Origin: Pseudarthrobacter sp. SSS035
GTDB taxonomy: Bacteria > Actinomycetota > Actinomycetes > Actinomycetales > Micrococcaceae
Length of the DNA: 64,000 bases
Assembly (NCBI RefSeq): GCF_023273875.1
Contig: NZ_CP096882.1
Location: forward strand, 3,224,001-3,288,000
Reading direction: 5' to 3'
Shown: in pieces, positions 8,838 to 16,703 of the stretch
Layout: each line of letters starts with the position of its first letter
Numbering within the stretch: position 1 is the stretch's first letter
The notes under the pieces: model-generated
Database searches by the model: none
Told to the model about the DNA's origin: nothing
The model's input: the letters and a program-made list of their open reading frames with translations, nothing else
Program-made: the position numbers and the translations under genes

Positions 8838-9035
8838 GTGTCTTTGCGGGAGGACATCGCCAACGAGTACTCCCGGGAGGTGGACCGGCTGGTCAAAACC
8901 CTCGCGAAGGAGGACGGGATCACCGGCGTGGTCCGCGAAGACCGCGAAGTACTCCTCGTTGCCACACCCAGCTGGGACACCGCGCAGCTTCAAGAATGGC
9001 TCACCCGATATATCGAAACCAATATCCATAACTAG
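8838..9035 (+). CDS. Hypothetical protein, probably the 3' part of a frameshifted gene
   Basis: A nominal start is GTG 8838, but protein-like sequence (TVVEDEPLIEVEDLGEDALRGRELE) is in frame upstream of it back to about 8760, with no start codon. The body is SLREDIANEYSREVDRLVKTLAKEDGITGVVREDREVLLVATPSWDTAQLQEWLTRYIE, a compact alpha/beta-looking segment. No family is recognised. It follows the preceding frame with a minus-one shift near 8755-8765. Confidence 0.35.
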   Translation: MSLREDIANEYSREVDRLVKTLAKEDGITGVVREDREVLLVATPSWDTAQLQEWLTRYIETNIHN

Positions 9036-9181
9036 CGGCACTCTTTGGCGCGCGTGCAGGGGAGTTGACCAAAGGGGAGAAACCGCCGTCGACATCAGCG
9101 TTGGGCCCGGCGTAGGCTGGCACCATCGGCGCATGTGACCCCGATGCCCTGCGTCGATACATCAATCGATGAAGGAGAACC

Positions 9182-9613
9182 ATGAGCGTTGTACGTGAAT
9201 TTATGACCACGGATGCACAGTGTATTAAGGAGCATCAGTCCCTCGCAGATGCCGCTCGGATGATGTTGGATCTGGATTGTGGATCGCTGCCGATCTGCGG
9301 CGATGACGGCAAGTTGAAGGGCATGATCACCGACCGCGACATCGTGCTCAGGTGCGTTGCTGCCGATCGTGATCCCCGCGAGATGCTGGCCAGCGAACTG
9401 GCCAACGGCAAGCCCTACTGGGTGGACGCCGACGCCAGTGTTGACGCAGCCATCGAAATCATGGAGAGGCACCAGATCCGGCGGCTCCCGGTCATCGTCG
9501 ACCACAAGATGGTCGGCATCATCAGCCAGGGTGACATTGCGCGCAACTACAGCGAGGAGCGCGTGGGCGAACTGGTGGAGCACATTTCGGAACGCCACCC
9601 TATGTCTGCATAG
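9182..9613 (+). CDS. Tandem CBS-domain protein (Hrp1-like)
   Basis: A 143-residue cytosolic protein made of two CBS domains: VREFMTTDAQCIKEHQSLADAARMMLDLDCGSLPICGDDGKLKGMITDRDIVLR and PYWVDADASVDAAIEIMERHQIRRLPVIVDHKMVGIISQGDIARNY. Such stand-alone pairs bind adenosyl ligands or metals and usually act as sensors; the best-known actinobacterial relative is Hrp1 of Mycobacterium tuberculosis, part of the hypoxia/dormancy response. The ribosome site AAGGAG is seven bases before ATG. It is followed by a strong terminator and appears monocistronic. Confidence 0.88.
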   Translation: MSVVREFMTTDAQCIKEHQSLADAARMMLDLDCGSLPICGDDGKLKGMITDRDIVLRCVAADRDPREMLASELANGKPYWVDADASVDAAIEIMERHQIRRLPVIVDHKMVGIISQGDIARNYSEERVGELVEHISERHPMSA

Positions 9614-9634
9614 TCTGACTAATTTCCGCATGGC

Positions 9635-9685
9635 CTTGTTCGCGGCTCCTTGCCTTGTAGGTTCGGAACCGCGAACAAGCTTTGG
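9635..9685. terminator. Hairpin between the CBS-domain gene and the LysM gene
   Basis: CTTGTTCGCGG (9635-9645) pairs with CCGCGAACAAG (9669-9679) across a 23-base loop, followed by CTTT. It lies between convergent genes and probably serves the CBS-domain gene. Confidence 0.6.
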
Positions 9686-9720
9686 AAACTCTGGACCGCG
9701 AAACCCGGCCGGACCAGAGC

Positions 9721-10725
9721 CTAGTTCAGGGCGATCAGGAGCATCTGGTTGGTCCCCGGGATGCACGTCTGCAGGATGGCCCGGGGGAATCCGCCGAATA
9801 CCGCGATGACATCGTTGGTGGTTCCCGGGTTGGGGACCTGGCCCCGGGCCGTCGCGGTGTATGTCCCGTAGCCCGGAATGCTGACGGTCTCGCCCACGCC
9901 GATGCCGGAGAAGCGCGCCCACCCGCCGCAGAAGTCGTGCTCCGTGATGAACAGCGAGTAGCCGTCGTTGGGTGTGTAGTGGATCGGCCCGATGCACGCG
10001 TCCACCATGGCCTGTCCGCCAGCGCCCGCGACATAGATGGTGCGGACAGCGGGCGCGGCCTGGACCGGCGCCGTGGCGGGGATGTAGGCCGGTGAAGCAG
10101 CAGCGGGTGCCGCCGCAACCGCTGCCGGCGCCGGTGCCGGGGCGGAAACCTCGACGGCGGGCCCCGTCAGCTTCAGCGTCTGGCCCGGGACGATGATGCT
10201 GTAAAGGCCCAGCCCGTTGGCGGCCAGCATTGCGTTCGTGTCGACGCCGTACCGGCCGGCGATCCCACCCACGGTATCGCCGGGGACAACCGTGTAGAGG
10301 TTGGGGTCGCCGGCGGGTGCCGGAGCAGGTTCGGGCGCTGGCGGTGGTGGGGGAGCCTCGGCAGGCGCCGCAGGCACCGCAGCTTCTGCGACTTCCGGCT
10401 GCGCAGTGCCAGCTCCCGCACTGCCAAACTCAACGGACCCAACATAGGGCGCATCCAACGGCACCGCGGCCAAAGGCCGGGCAACGCGCACAACTGGCGA
10501 CGCCGCCGTCGTGATGGCCTCCGGCGGCGCGGATATCTCTGCCGTGGGGACGGGGCCGGCCAAAGCGCCGACTCCGAAGGCGGAAATCACGGCGGCGGTG
10601 GCCATGCCGGCCCACAGCTTGTTGCTGATCGGCCCGCGCCCCGGTGTCAGGAGATCGGCCCGCGGGACATCGGTTTCGAAATTTCGGCGGGGTGGTTCGG
10701 GAGTAGGTGCGGTCAACTGGAACAT
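9721..10725 (-). CDS. LysM-domain cell-wall protein with sortase-like C-terminal region
   Basis: A 334-residue exported protein. A cytoplasmic Pro-rich N-terminus leads into one helix (LWAGMATAAVISAFGVGALAG), then an Ala/Pro-rich linker, and a LysM repeat (YTVVPGDTVGGIAGRYGVDTNAMLAANGL..VPGQTLKL) near residues 145-190 that should bind peptidoglycan. The last 90 residues (ITEHDFCGGWARF..GVGETVSIPGYGTYTATARGQV..LQTCIPGTNQMLLIAL) resemble the sortase barrel, with His and TC in the right order but no Arg at the usual place after the Cys. The enzymatic reading is inference. The ribosome site is weak. Confidence 0.8.
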   Translation of the reverse strand: MFQLTAPTPEPPRRNFETDVPRADLLTPGRGPISNKLWAGMATAAVISAFGVGALAGPVPTAEISAPPEAITTAASPVVRVARPLAAVPLDAPYVGSVEFGSAGAGTAQPEVAEAAVPAAPAEAPPPPPAPEPAPAPAGDPNLYTVVPGDTVGGIAGRYGVDTNAMLAANGLGLYSIIVPGQTLKLTGPAVEVSAPAPAPAAVAAAPAAASPAYIPATAPVQAAPAVRTIYVAGAGGQAMVDACIGPIHYTPNDGYSLFITEHDFCGGWARFSGIGVGETVSIPGYGTYTATARGQVPNPGTTNDVIAVFGGFPRAILQTCIPGTNQMLLIALN

Positions 10726-11099
10726 GGGTGGCCCATCGCAGGTCGGTCCGGCAACAGGGCGGCAGTGGTGCCGCGAGTTCCAATGCAGGACGGATCGAGG
10801 AGTGATGCGCTGCGCGGTGCCGGTCTATGACGGAACCGCGCACGGAAAGCGCGCATGATGGGAGCGCCCGCATACCCAGAAGATACGGATGCCCGCTATG
10901 AAGCGGCATCATCCACCCCAGCTCGGAGGATGCGCCGGCAACTTTGTTTTGGCCCTAGGAATTTCGAGTCTAGGAAGCTGCGCCAGGCACTGCACCAGTA
11001 GGCGTTACCTGAATTTTTCCGCCGAATACTTGGCCCCGCGGCGGCGACTACTCGGTGTCCAGCCGGCTGCCCCGCTGGACATTTCTACCGGGACATCCC
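10726..11099. other. Non-coding interval upstream of the LysM gene
   Basis: These 374 bases lie between the start of the LysM gene and the stop of the channel gene, both on the minus strand. They should hold the LysM promoter and the channel terminator. No credible gene or strong hairpin is seen. Confidence 0.5.
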
Positions 11100-11834
11100 T
11101 TACAACGAGGGGCGGTCCTTGAGCTCGGCCACTTCGCGCCGCAGCGCAGCGATCTCCGTGGCCAGGCCGGCGAGCTCTGCCCGCAACGGTTCCTCCACGG
11201 ACTCCGCGGCGGCTTCCGTGGACTCCTCTACACGCTGGACAAGCCAGGAAGCGATGGACGCGGTGACCACACCCAGCACGGCAATGCCGCTCATCATCAG
11301 CGCCGAGGCCACCAGCCGGCCGATCGGCGTCACGGGGTACATGTCGCCGTAACCCACCGTGGTGATGGTGGTGATGGCCCACCAGAGAGCATCGCCGAAC
11401 GTCAGGATCTTGGCGTCCGGGGCCGACTGTTCAACGTCCAGCACAGCCAGCGCACCCACAAAGACCAGCAGCGCCGCTGACCCGGCCACGTACGTGACCA
11501 CCCGGCCCCTGAGGGTCTCGCCGATGGTCCTGTGCAGCACCGAAAGCAGCGTGACCAGCCGGAGCAGGCGCAGCGGCCGGAAGAACGGAAGGGCCACGAT
11601 CAGGAGTTCGTGCAGGTTCCAGAGGAACCAGCGGCGGCGGTCCGTGGCCAGCCACAGGTTGGCGGCGAAATCAAGGGCGAAAATACCCCACGTCAGCCAC
11701 ATCACCGTCTCAAGCCATTCCGCGCCGCTGCCGTCGACGCGGCCAATCACCTGCCACGCGTACGCCGCCAGGAAAACCAGTGCAGTCCCCATCAGGGGCC
11801 ACTCGGCGAGGTCCCGGTAGCGTTGTTGCGTCAT
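11100..11834 (-). CDS. Potassium-type ion channel protein
   Basis: A 244-residue membrane protein of the voltage-gated-like channel superfamily. Helices include MGTALVFLAAYAWQVIG, WLETVMWLTWGIFALDFAANLWL, an Arg-spaced segment FFRPLRLLRLVTLLSVL resembling S4, and VVTYVAGSAALLVFVGALAVLD. The pore helix DALWWAITTITTVGYGD carries the K+ selectivity filter TVGYGD. A cytoplasmic coiled coil (LAGLATEIAALRREVAELKD) closes the protein and probably drives tetramerisation. ATG 11834 is preferred; an ATG three codons upstream is possible. It is divergent from the thioesterase. Confidence 0.92.
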   Translation of the reverse strand: MTQQRYRDLAEWPLMGTALVFLAAYAWQVIGRVDGSGAEWLETVMWLTWGIFALDFAANLWLATDRRRWFLWNLHELLIVALPFFRPLRLLRLVTLLSVLHRTIGETLRGRVVTYVAGSAALLVFVGALAVLDVEQSAPDAKILTFGDALWWAITTITTVGYGDMYPVTPIGRLVASALMMSGIAVLGVVTASIASWLVQRVEESTEAAAESVEEPLRAELAGLATEIAALRREVAELKDRPSL

Positions 11835-11868
11835 GCGCCACATCCTACGTGGCGGGCCGGACCTACGG

Positions 11869-11896
11869 ACTTGCCAGCAAGTTACTGATGGGTAAC
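11869..11896. promoter_or_regulatory. Two overlapping palindromes in the channel/thioesterase divergent promoter
   Basis: ACTTGCCAGCAAGT (11869-11882) is a perfect inverted repeat with a 2-base centre. It abuts GTTAC-TGATG-GGTAAC (11881-11896). Both lie within 36 bases of the start codons of divergent genes, as expected for repressor operators. The regulator is unknown. Confidence 0.45.
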
Positions 11897-11904
11897 ATTG
11901 AGGA

Positions 11905-12474
11905 ATGCACCTGCTTCTGCGAACCCTCCTGATGCTGTTCACGTCCGCCCGCCGCTCCGCACTGACAATCTGGGACGCGTCGTCCCTGCCGCTGCGCGTC
12001 CTGCCCACCGATATCGACATCGCCATGCACGTCAACAACGGCATGTACTTTTCCCTCATGGACCTGGGCCGGTTCGACCTGATGGTCCGCAGCGGCGTGT
12101 GGAAGACGATGCGCCGACGCGGCTGGAGCCCGGTGGCGGCGGGGGAGACCATCGCCTTCCGGAAGTCGCTGCAGCTGTGGCAGCAGTACACTATCGAATC
12201 AAAGATCATCGGCCTGGATGCCAAGGCCATCTACTTTGAGCAGCGCATGGTGTCCGACGGCGAGATTTACGCGCGTGCCTACATCGCCACCCGCCTGGTC
12301 AACAAGGGCAGACCGGTCAGCCAGGAGGAGATCCTGCGGGAGTTCGGCCAGCCCCCGGCGGACCTGGTGCTGCCCGGATGGATCCACGAATGGCGCGAGA
12401 CCAACGCCCTGCCCGGCAGCCGGACGCCGGCGCCGCACCTTTGGGACAGCCTCACCCCGGAAACCAGGGCCTGA
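11905..12474 (+). CDS. Acyl-CoA thioesterase-like protein (hot-dog fold, 4HBT type)
   Basis: A 189-residue protein of the 4-hydroxybenzoyl-CoA thioesterase-like group, also called THEM6-like. Typical features are VLPTDIDIAMHVNNGMYFSLMDLGRFDLM, where the Asp and HVNN motif form the active-site region, and SPVAAGETIAFRKSLQLWQQYTIESKIIG. It would hydrolyse an acyl-CoA thioester; the chain length is unknown. TGAGGA lies just before the ATG. It converges on the ABC permease gene. Confidence 0.85.
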   Translation: MHLLLRTLLMLFTSARRSALTIWDASSLPLRVLPTDIDIAMHVNNGMYFSLMDLGRFDLMVRSGVWKTMRRRGWSPVAAGETIAFRKSLQLWQQYTIESKIIGLDAKAIYFEQRMVSDGEIYARAYIATRLVNKGRPVSQEEILREFGQPPADLVLPGWIHEWRETNALPGSRTPAPHLWDSLTPETRA

Positions 12475-12492
12475 GCGCCGGTCACCCGGAAG

Positions 12493-13296
12493 CTACGTGC
12501 CGACGTCGCGCTTGTTCACCGCGAACGCGGCCACGGCCACCAGCGCCGCCGAAATTCCCCAGAGCCACCCGGCGGCCGCCCAGTCCGCGCCGTTGGCCAT
12601 CGGGGAATTTCCGTAAGCCCAGTGGTAAGGGCTCAGGTCCAGCAGCCACTCCACGTCCTCGCTCTGCCGGCCGACGGCGTTGAAGACGTAACCAAAAACG
12701 CCGACGGCGGCGCCCGCGGCCAGCCCGAACGTCCGCCTGCCGGACACGGCCCCGGCGCAGAGCGCGGCCGTTCCGCTCAGCAGTGCCAGCCCCGCGAACA
12801 GCACCGCGGCGCCGAAGAGATTCTCGGGCCGGATATTCAGCTGGGCCGAATCGTTGAGCAGCCGGACCAGCACAAAAACGAAGGCCGCGAGCAGCACTAC
12901 CCGCAGGAACAGGGACAGCGCTCGTTCCAGCACCACCTGGACGCGGGTCACCCCGTGCGCGAGGGTCAGTTCCAGCTGGCCGGATTCCTCGTCCCCGCCC
13001 ACCGCGGCGGCGCCCCACCCCACCGAAGCGATGGTCATCAGCAGGAAGCCGATCAGCCCGAACAGCGTGGCCTGGGTGTACCCGGGACCGGTGGCGATCT
13101 GGTCGTAGTTCAGCGCCTTGGTCATCTCGGCCGGGAGGGCGTCGATCATGTCCTGCATCTGCGCGCTCCCGCCGATGGACGGGTACAGCGGCAGGTACAG
13201 GAACGTGGCGGCGGCCAGGCCCGCGGCCCATGCGACGGTGGAGCGCCAGGAATCAAAGAAGGCCCGGCGGAACAGCGGCAAGGTGGTGGTGCTCAT
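12493..13296 (-). CDS. ABC exporter permease subunit
   Basis: A 267-residue membrane protein with about six helices (for example STVAWAAGLAAATFLYLPLY and VVLLAAFVFVLVRLL) and a large periplasmic loop between helices 1 and 2, as in ABC-2 type exporters. GDEESGQLELTLAHGVTRVQVVLERA is the conserved cytoplasmic coupling region. Its ATG overlaps the stop of the ATPase gene (ATGA, 13293-13296), so the pair is co-translated as one exporter. The substrate is unknown. Confidence 0.85.
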   Translation of the reverse strand: MSTTTLPLFRRAFFDSWRSTVAWAAGLAAATFLYLPLYPSIGGSAQMQDMIDALPAEMTKALNYDQIATGPGYTQATLFGLIGFLLMTIASVGWGAAAVGGDEESGQLELTLAHGVTRVQVVLERALSLFLRVVLLAAFVFVLVRLLNDSAQLNIRPENLFGAAVLFAGLALLSGTAALCAGAVSGRRTFGLAAGAAVGVFGYVFNAVGRQSEDVEWLLDLSPYHWAYGNSPMANGADWAAAGWLWGISAALVAVAAFAVNKRDVGT

Positions 13297-14246
13297 CGCG
13301 CGGCCTCCGCCGTGCCGGGCAATGCCGGGTCCGTGGCTGCGGGAGTTGAGTACATCTTGAGCACAGACTCCTCAAGGTCCGGTTCCCCCAGCACCAGGTC
13401 GGTCAGCTCCAGGGTGCCCAGGGCCCTGACCAGCGGCTGGATGGCCCCCTCCACGGTGGCCGAAAGGGTGATGCTGCCGTCGGACTCCAGCACCTCAAAA
13501 TGCCCGACGCCGGGCACCCGGCCCAGCAGCGCGCCGGCGTCGTGCGCTGTTATTCCGTTCGCGGTGAACCGGACCCGGCGCACCGCACCTTCCCGGAGCC
13601 CGCTCACGGACTCGACGGCGATGATCCGGCCGTCGCGGAGGATCGCCACAGTGTCTGCCGTCTGCTGGACCTCGCTAAGGACGTGGGAACTGAGGAAGAT
13701 GGTCTGGCCGTTGTGCTGCGCCTCGCGGACCATCGCATGGAATTCCTGCTGGACCAGCGGATCCAGGCCGCTGGTGGGCTCGTCAAGGACCAGGAGATCG
13801 GGATCGTGCATAAACGCCTGGACCAGGCCGAGCTTCTGCTTGTTGCCCTTGGACAGTTTGCGCGTGTGGCGGTCCAGGTCCAGGCCAAGCCGTTCGGCAA
13901 GGCCATCGATCCTGCCCGGGGCCACTGGACCACTGATGGCTTGGTAGTGCGCCAGGAGTGTCCGGCCCGTGACACGGCCCTCGAGGAACAGCTCGCCGGG
14001 AAGGTAACCGATCCGCCGGCGGAGCTCCGGGCCGCCAGCACGGGGGTCCTTGCCCAGGACGCGGACCTCCCCGGACGTGGGGCGGATGATGTCCAGCAGG
14101 CAGCGCATGGTGGTGGTCTTGCCCGCGCCGTTGGGGCCGATCACGCCGAACACGGAGCCTGCTTCGACGCTGAAATCCACCCCGTGGAGCACCTCGCGCC
14201 GGCCGAACTTTTTGGTGAGGGACCGGGTGGAGATAGCCTGGGCCAT
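13293..14246 (-). CDS. ABC exporter ATPase subunit
   Basis: A 317-residue ATPase. Walker A is GPNGAGKTT, the signature is LSKGNKQKLGLVQAF, Walker B is LLVLDEPTSGLDPL, and the switch His is in LSSHVLSE. The C-terminal extension (EGAVRRVRFTANGITAHDAGALLGRVPGVGHFEV) is usual for drug or antibiotic exporters of the DrrA/CcmA type. It is the first gene of a two-gene operon. An insertion sequence lies about 90 bases upstream and could have separated it from upstream control sequences. Confidence 0.92.
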   Translation of the reverse strand: MAQAISTRSLTKKFGRREVLHGVDFSVEAGSVFGVIGPNGAGKTTTMRCLLDIIRPTSGEVRVLGKDPRAGGPELRRRIGYLPGELFLEGRVTGRTLLAHYQAISGPVAPGRIDGLAERLGLDLDRHTRKLSKGNKQKLGLVQAFMHDPDLLVLDEPTSGLDPLVQQEFHAMVREAQHNGQTIFLSSHVLSEVQQTADTVAILRDGRIIAVESVSGLREGAVRRVRFTANGITAHDAGALLGRVPGVGHFEVLESDGSITLSATVEGAIQPLVRALGTLELTDLVLGEPDLEESVLKMYSTPAATDPALPGTAEAAR

Positions 14247-14335
14247 GAACCCTCCTGTATACGGCAGTCAGCGGCTGATGACCCCAAGGGTAGGCCCCGC
14301 CGTGCCCGGTGTACACGGCTCGCGTTGACTCATCA

Positions 14336-14371
14336 AAGATGCCCGCGTAGCTGCTATCGAAGAATCATTTG
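14336..14371. repeat. Left terminal inverted repeat of the IS
   Basis: It begins AAGATGCCCGCGTAGC and ends ATCGAAGAATCATTTG. The core ATGCCCGCGTAGC recurs at about 14376-14388, giving the left end two copies that may be transposase binding sites. Confidence 0.88.
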
Positions 14372-14432
14372 GTAATGCCCGCGTAGCGGCGCGTCTGCTG
14401 GGGCGGTATCTGCCGGCCCGGCACTGTGAGCC

Positions 14433-15662
14433 ATGGAGCTTTCGATGAGCGAACGCAAGGCCGTCACGAAGACCACTGCCCTCCGATATGCCCGGTCGGA
14501 CCGTGCGGCCAAGAAGACCATCCTGGACGAGCTGTGCGCCCTGACGCTTTGGCACCGTGACCATGCGCGGAAGGCCCTGCGGCAGGCCTTGGTGCTCAGA
14601 CAGGTCAAGGCCCGGCCGCTCAGGGCCCCGGTCTACGGCGACGACGTGATCGAGGCGTTGCGGTTCTGCTGGGCCGTCCAGGGCACCCCGTGCGGGCGTC
14701 TGCTGGCAGCAGCGCTGCCGGATTTGGTTCCGCGGCTGCGCCGGTTCAAGGAGCTGAGTATCGAGGACGGGACGGCGGCGTTGTTGCTGAAGATCGCCCC
14801 GGCCACCATCGACCGCCGGCTCAAGCCAGACCGGGGGAAACTCGACCCAAGGGGCCGTTCCCACACCAAGCCCGGAACACTGCTCAAAGACTCCATCCCG
14901 ATGCGGACCTGGGCCGAATGGGACGATGCGGTGCCCGGTTTTGTGGAGATTGATCTGGTCGGCCACGAGGGCGGCAATTCCTTGGGTGAGTTCTGCTTCA
15001 CCCTGACAATCACTGACATTTGCACCGGGTGGACCGAGACCCGGTCGGTGAGGAACAAGGCCCAGAAATGGGTGTTCGCCGCGATCAAGGAAGCCACCGC
15101 GGCGTTCCCGTTCCCGATCGTCGGGATCGATTCGGACAACGGGAGCGAGTTCATCAATTGGGAGCTGCTGCGGTGGTGTGAGCAGGAGCAACTGACCTTC
15201 ACCCGGTCCAGGCCCGGGAACAAAAATGACGGCGCCCATGTGGAACAGAAGAACTGGCATGTTGTCCGGCAAACCGTCGGATATCACCGCTACGACACAG
15301 CGGCGGAGCTGGAGCTGCTGAACCGGATCTGGGCGTTGCAAGGGCAGCTGACCAACCACTTTGGACCCCAGCAGAAACTCGTCCAGAAGATCCGAACCGG
15401 CCCAAAGATCACCAAGAAGTATGACCTGCCGGCGACCCCATACGAACGGGTCCTGGCCGACGAGGGCACCGTCCGGAAAGTCGTGAAGGCCAAGCTGAAG
15501 AGGGAGAACAAGCCCTTGAATCCAGCCGCAATCCAACGTCAAGTTCAAGCCCTCTGCTCCGAGCTGCTCACCTTGACCACGACAAAGCAAGGCCCCAAAA
15601 GCCAACCGACCATCCGGGCACAATCAAATGATTCTTCGATAAGGGCTACGCGGGCATCTTGA
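14433..15662 (+). CDS. IS transposase, DDE integrase-core (rve) type
   Basis: A 409-residue transposase with an N-terminal helical DNA-binding region (ILDELCALTLWHRDHARKALRQAL) and a retroviral-integrase-like core. The catalytic triad is D174 (FVEIDLVGHEG), D235 (GIDSDNGSEF) and E271 (GAHVEQKNW), with exactly 35 residues between the last two. ATG 14433 is used; ATG 14445 is possible and has GGAG before it. The gene reads through the right inverted repeat (ending IRATRAS), and its TGA uses the last T of the repeat plus GA of the flanking DNA. I do not assign an IS family. All catalytic residues are present, so it may be active. Confidence 0.92.
   Translation: MELSMSERKAVTKTTALRYARSDRAAKKTILDELCALTLWHRDHARKALRQALVLRQVKARPLRAPVYGDDVIEALRFCWAVQGTPCGRLLAAALPDLVPRLRRFKELSIEDGTAALLLKIAPATIDRRLKPDRGKLDPRGRSHTKPGTLLKDSIPMRTWAEWDDAVPGFVEIDLVGHEGGNSLGEFCFTLTITDICTGWTETRSVRNKAQKWVFAAIKEATAAFPFPIVGIDSDNGSEFINWELLRWCEQEQLTFTRSRPGNKNDGAHVEQKNWHVVRQTVGYHRYDTAAELELLNRIWALQGQLTNHFGPQQKLVQKIRTGPKITKKYDLPATPYERVLADEGTVRKVVKAKLKRENKPLNPAAIQRQVQALCSELLTLTTTKQGPKSQPTIRAQSNDSSIRATRAS
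15625..15660. repeat. Right terminal inverted repeat of the IS
   Basis: The reverse complement begins AAGATGCCCGCGTAGC and ends ATCGAAGAATCATTTG, matching the left repeat at 33 of 36 positions. It encodes the last residues of the transposase. Confidence 0.88.
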
Positions 15663-15767
15663 CATGATTCCCCGGGCGGCTGCCGGCGGATATTCCCGAT
15701 GACGCGGGGAGCGAACAGGGCGCACCCGGCTGGGACATCCGCCTGCGCCTCGCGTACCGTTGAAGGC

Positions 15768-16211
15768 ATGGCTACCGTAGACATCACAGGTGAACAGTTC
15801 GCATCGACCATCGAAGGCAACGACATTGTCCTGGTGGACTTCTGGGCTGAATGGTGCGGTCCCTGCAAGCAGTTCGGGCCCACATACAGCGCCGTATCGG
15901 AGAAGCACTCCGACGTCCTGTTCACGAAGGTGGACACCGAAGCCCAGCAGCAGCTCGCCGCCGAGGCCGGCATCACGTCCATCCCCACCCTGATGGCCTT
16001 CCGCGAAAAAGTTCTGGTCTTCTCTCAGCCCGGCGCCCTGAACGCCCAGCAGCTGGAGCAGGTTGTTGACGCGGTCAAGGCCCTGGACATGGACGAGGTT
16101 CACGCCCATGTGGCGCGCTCGCAGGCAGAAGCGGCAGCGGCCGCGGCAAGCACCCCGGCCGTCACCAAGAGCTCGGGCCCGCAGGACGGTTCGCAGATCC
16201 CCGGGGCGTAA
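15768..16211 (+). CDS. Thioredoxin-like protein with C-terminal extension
   Basis: A 147-residue thiol-disulfide oxidoreductase. The active site is WAEWCGPCKQF, followed by VDTEAQQQLAAEAGITSIPTLMAF with the cis-Pro. Thioredoxin itself is about 105 residues; here an Ala-rich tail (AEAAAAAASTPAVTKSSGPQDG) is added, as in several Micrococcaceae paralogs. ATG 15768 follows GAAGGC; an in-frame reading from 15699 has no support. The gene ends just before a long palindrome that separates it from the convergent ABM gene. Confidence 0.9.
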   Translation: MATVDITGEQFASTIEGNDIVLVDFWAEWCGPCKQFGPTYSAVSEKHSDVLFTKVDTEAQQQLAAEAGITSIPTLMAFREKVLVFSQPGALNAQQLEQVVDAVKALDMDEVHAHVARSQAEAAAAAASTPAVTKSSGPQDGSQIPGA

Positions 16212-16233
16212 GCGCTCCTAGCCCCCTTAAACA

Positions 16234-16297
16234 CCATCGACTGCTCCGTAAGGGCCCTTTTGAACGTTCAATAGGGCCCTTACGGAGCAGTCGATGG
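16234..16297. repeat. 64-bp near-perfect palindrome between convergent genes
   Basis: The left arm (16234-16258, CCATCGACTGCTCCGTAAGG then GCCCT) pairs perfectly over 25 bp with 16273-16297. The centre is TTGAACGTTCAA, itself a palindrome, so the whole 64 bases fold with one mismatched pair. It may act as a bidirectional terminator or be a repeat element. Confidence 0.85.
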
Positions 16298-16309
16298 TTA
16301 AAGCGAAGG

Positions 16310-16588
16310 CTACAGGCGGTCCAGCTGCACGGGCTCGGCCAGCAGCGCGCTCAGGGATTCGTTCAGGTCCTGGACCGCGGTGCCCTTGGAGTGCTTCGCA
16401 AGCAGTTCCTCGGATTCCCACTGTTCCGTGAGGACCAGCTTCTCTTCGGTGGCTTCGGTCAGCTCGTAGCGGATGCAGCCGGGTTCGTTGACCACCTCGT
16501 CGATGGCGATTTCCAGGGCGAGCTTCACACGGAAGAACTCGCCGTCGTTGGGGATGAACGTTGCCTGCAGGTCGATGGGTGCACTCAT
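16310..16588 (-). CDS. Antibiotic biosynthesis monooxygenase (ABM) domain protein
   Basis: A 92-residue single-domain protein of the ABM/YgiN dimeric ferredoxin-like fold (DLQATFIPNDGEFFRVKLALEIAIDEVVNEPGCIRYELTEATEEKLVLTEQWESEELLAKH). Members are cofactor-free oxygenases or, often, proteins of unknown housekeeping role. ATG 16588 is preferred over GTG 16597; neither has a clear ribosome site. The gene is alone. Confidence 0.85.
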   Translation of the reverse strand: MSAPIDLQATFIPNDGEFFRVKLALEIAIDEVVNEPGCIRYELTEATEEKLVLTEQWESEELLAKHSKGTAVQDLNESLSALLAEPVQLDRL

Positions 16589-16703
16589 GGATTTCACAAT
16601 ACCGGGACTCGGGATGCACGCCCGCCCTGTTTACGCGCGGACACCCTCCTGTTGCGCTTCTCTTGCGCTTTCATTGCCGGGAGCCAGACGGTAGCGTGCC
16701 ACC

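Larger units (their letters stand above)
14336..15660 (+). mobile_element. Complete insertion sequence with DD35E transposase
   Basis: A 1,325-base element bounded by 36-bp terminal inverted repeats (14336-14371 and 15625-15660) that differ at three positions. It holds a single transposase gene. No clear target duplication is seen: the left flank ends ACTCATCA and the right flank begins GACATGATT. The element sits between the ABC exporter operon and the thioredoxin gene without breaking a gene. Confidence 0.9.

Noticed and set aside
14320..15675. Target-site duplication around the IS
   Set aside because: The flanks (ACTCATCA and GACATGATT) share short similar bases but no exact direct repeat.
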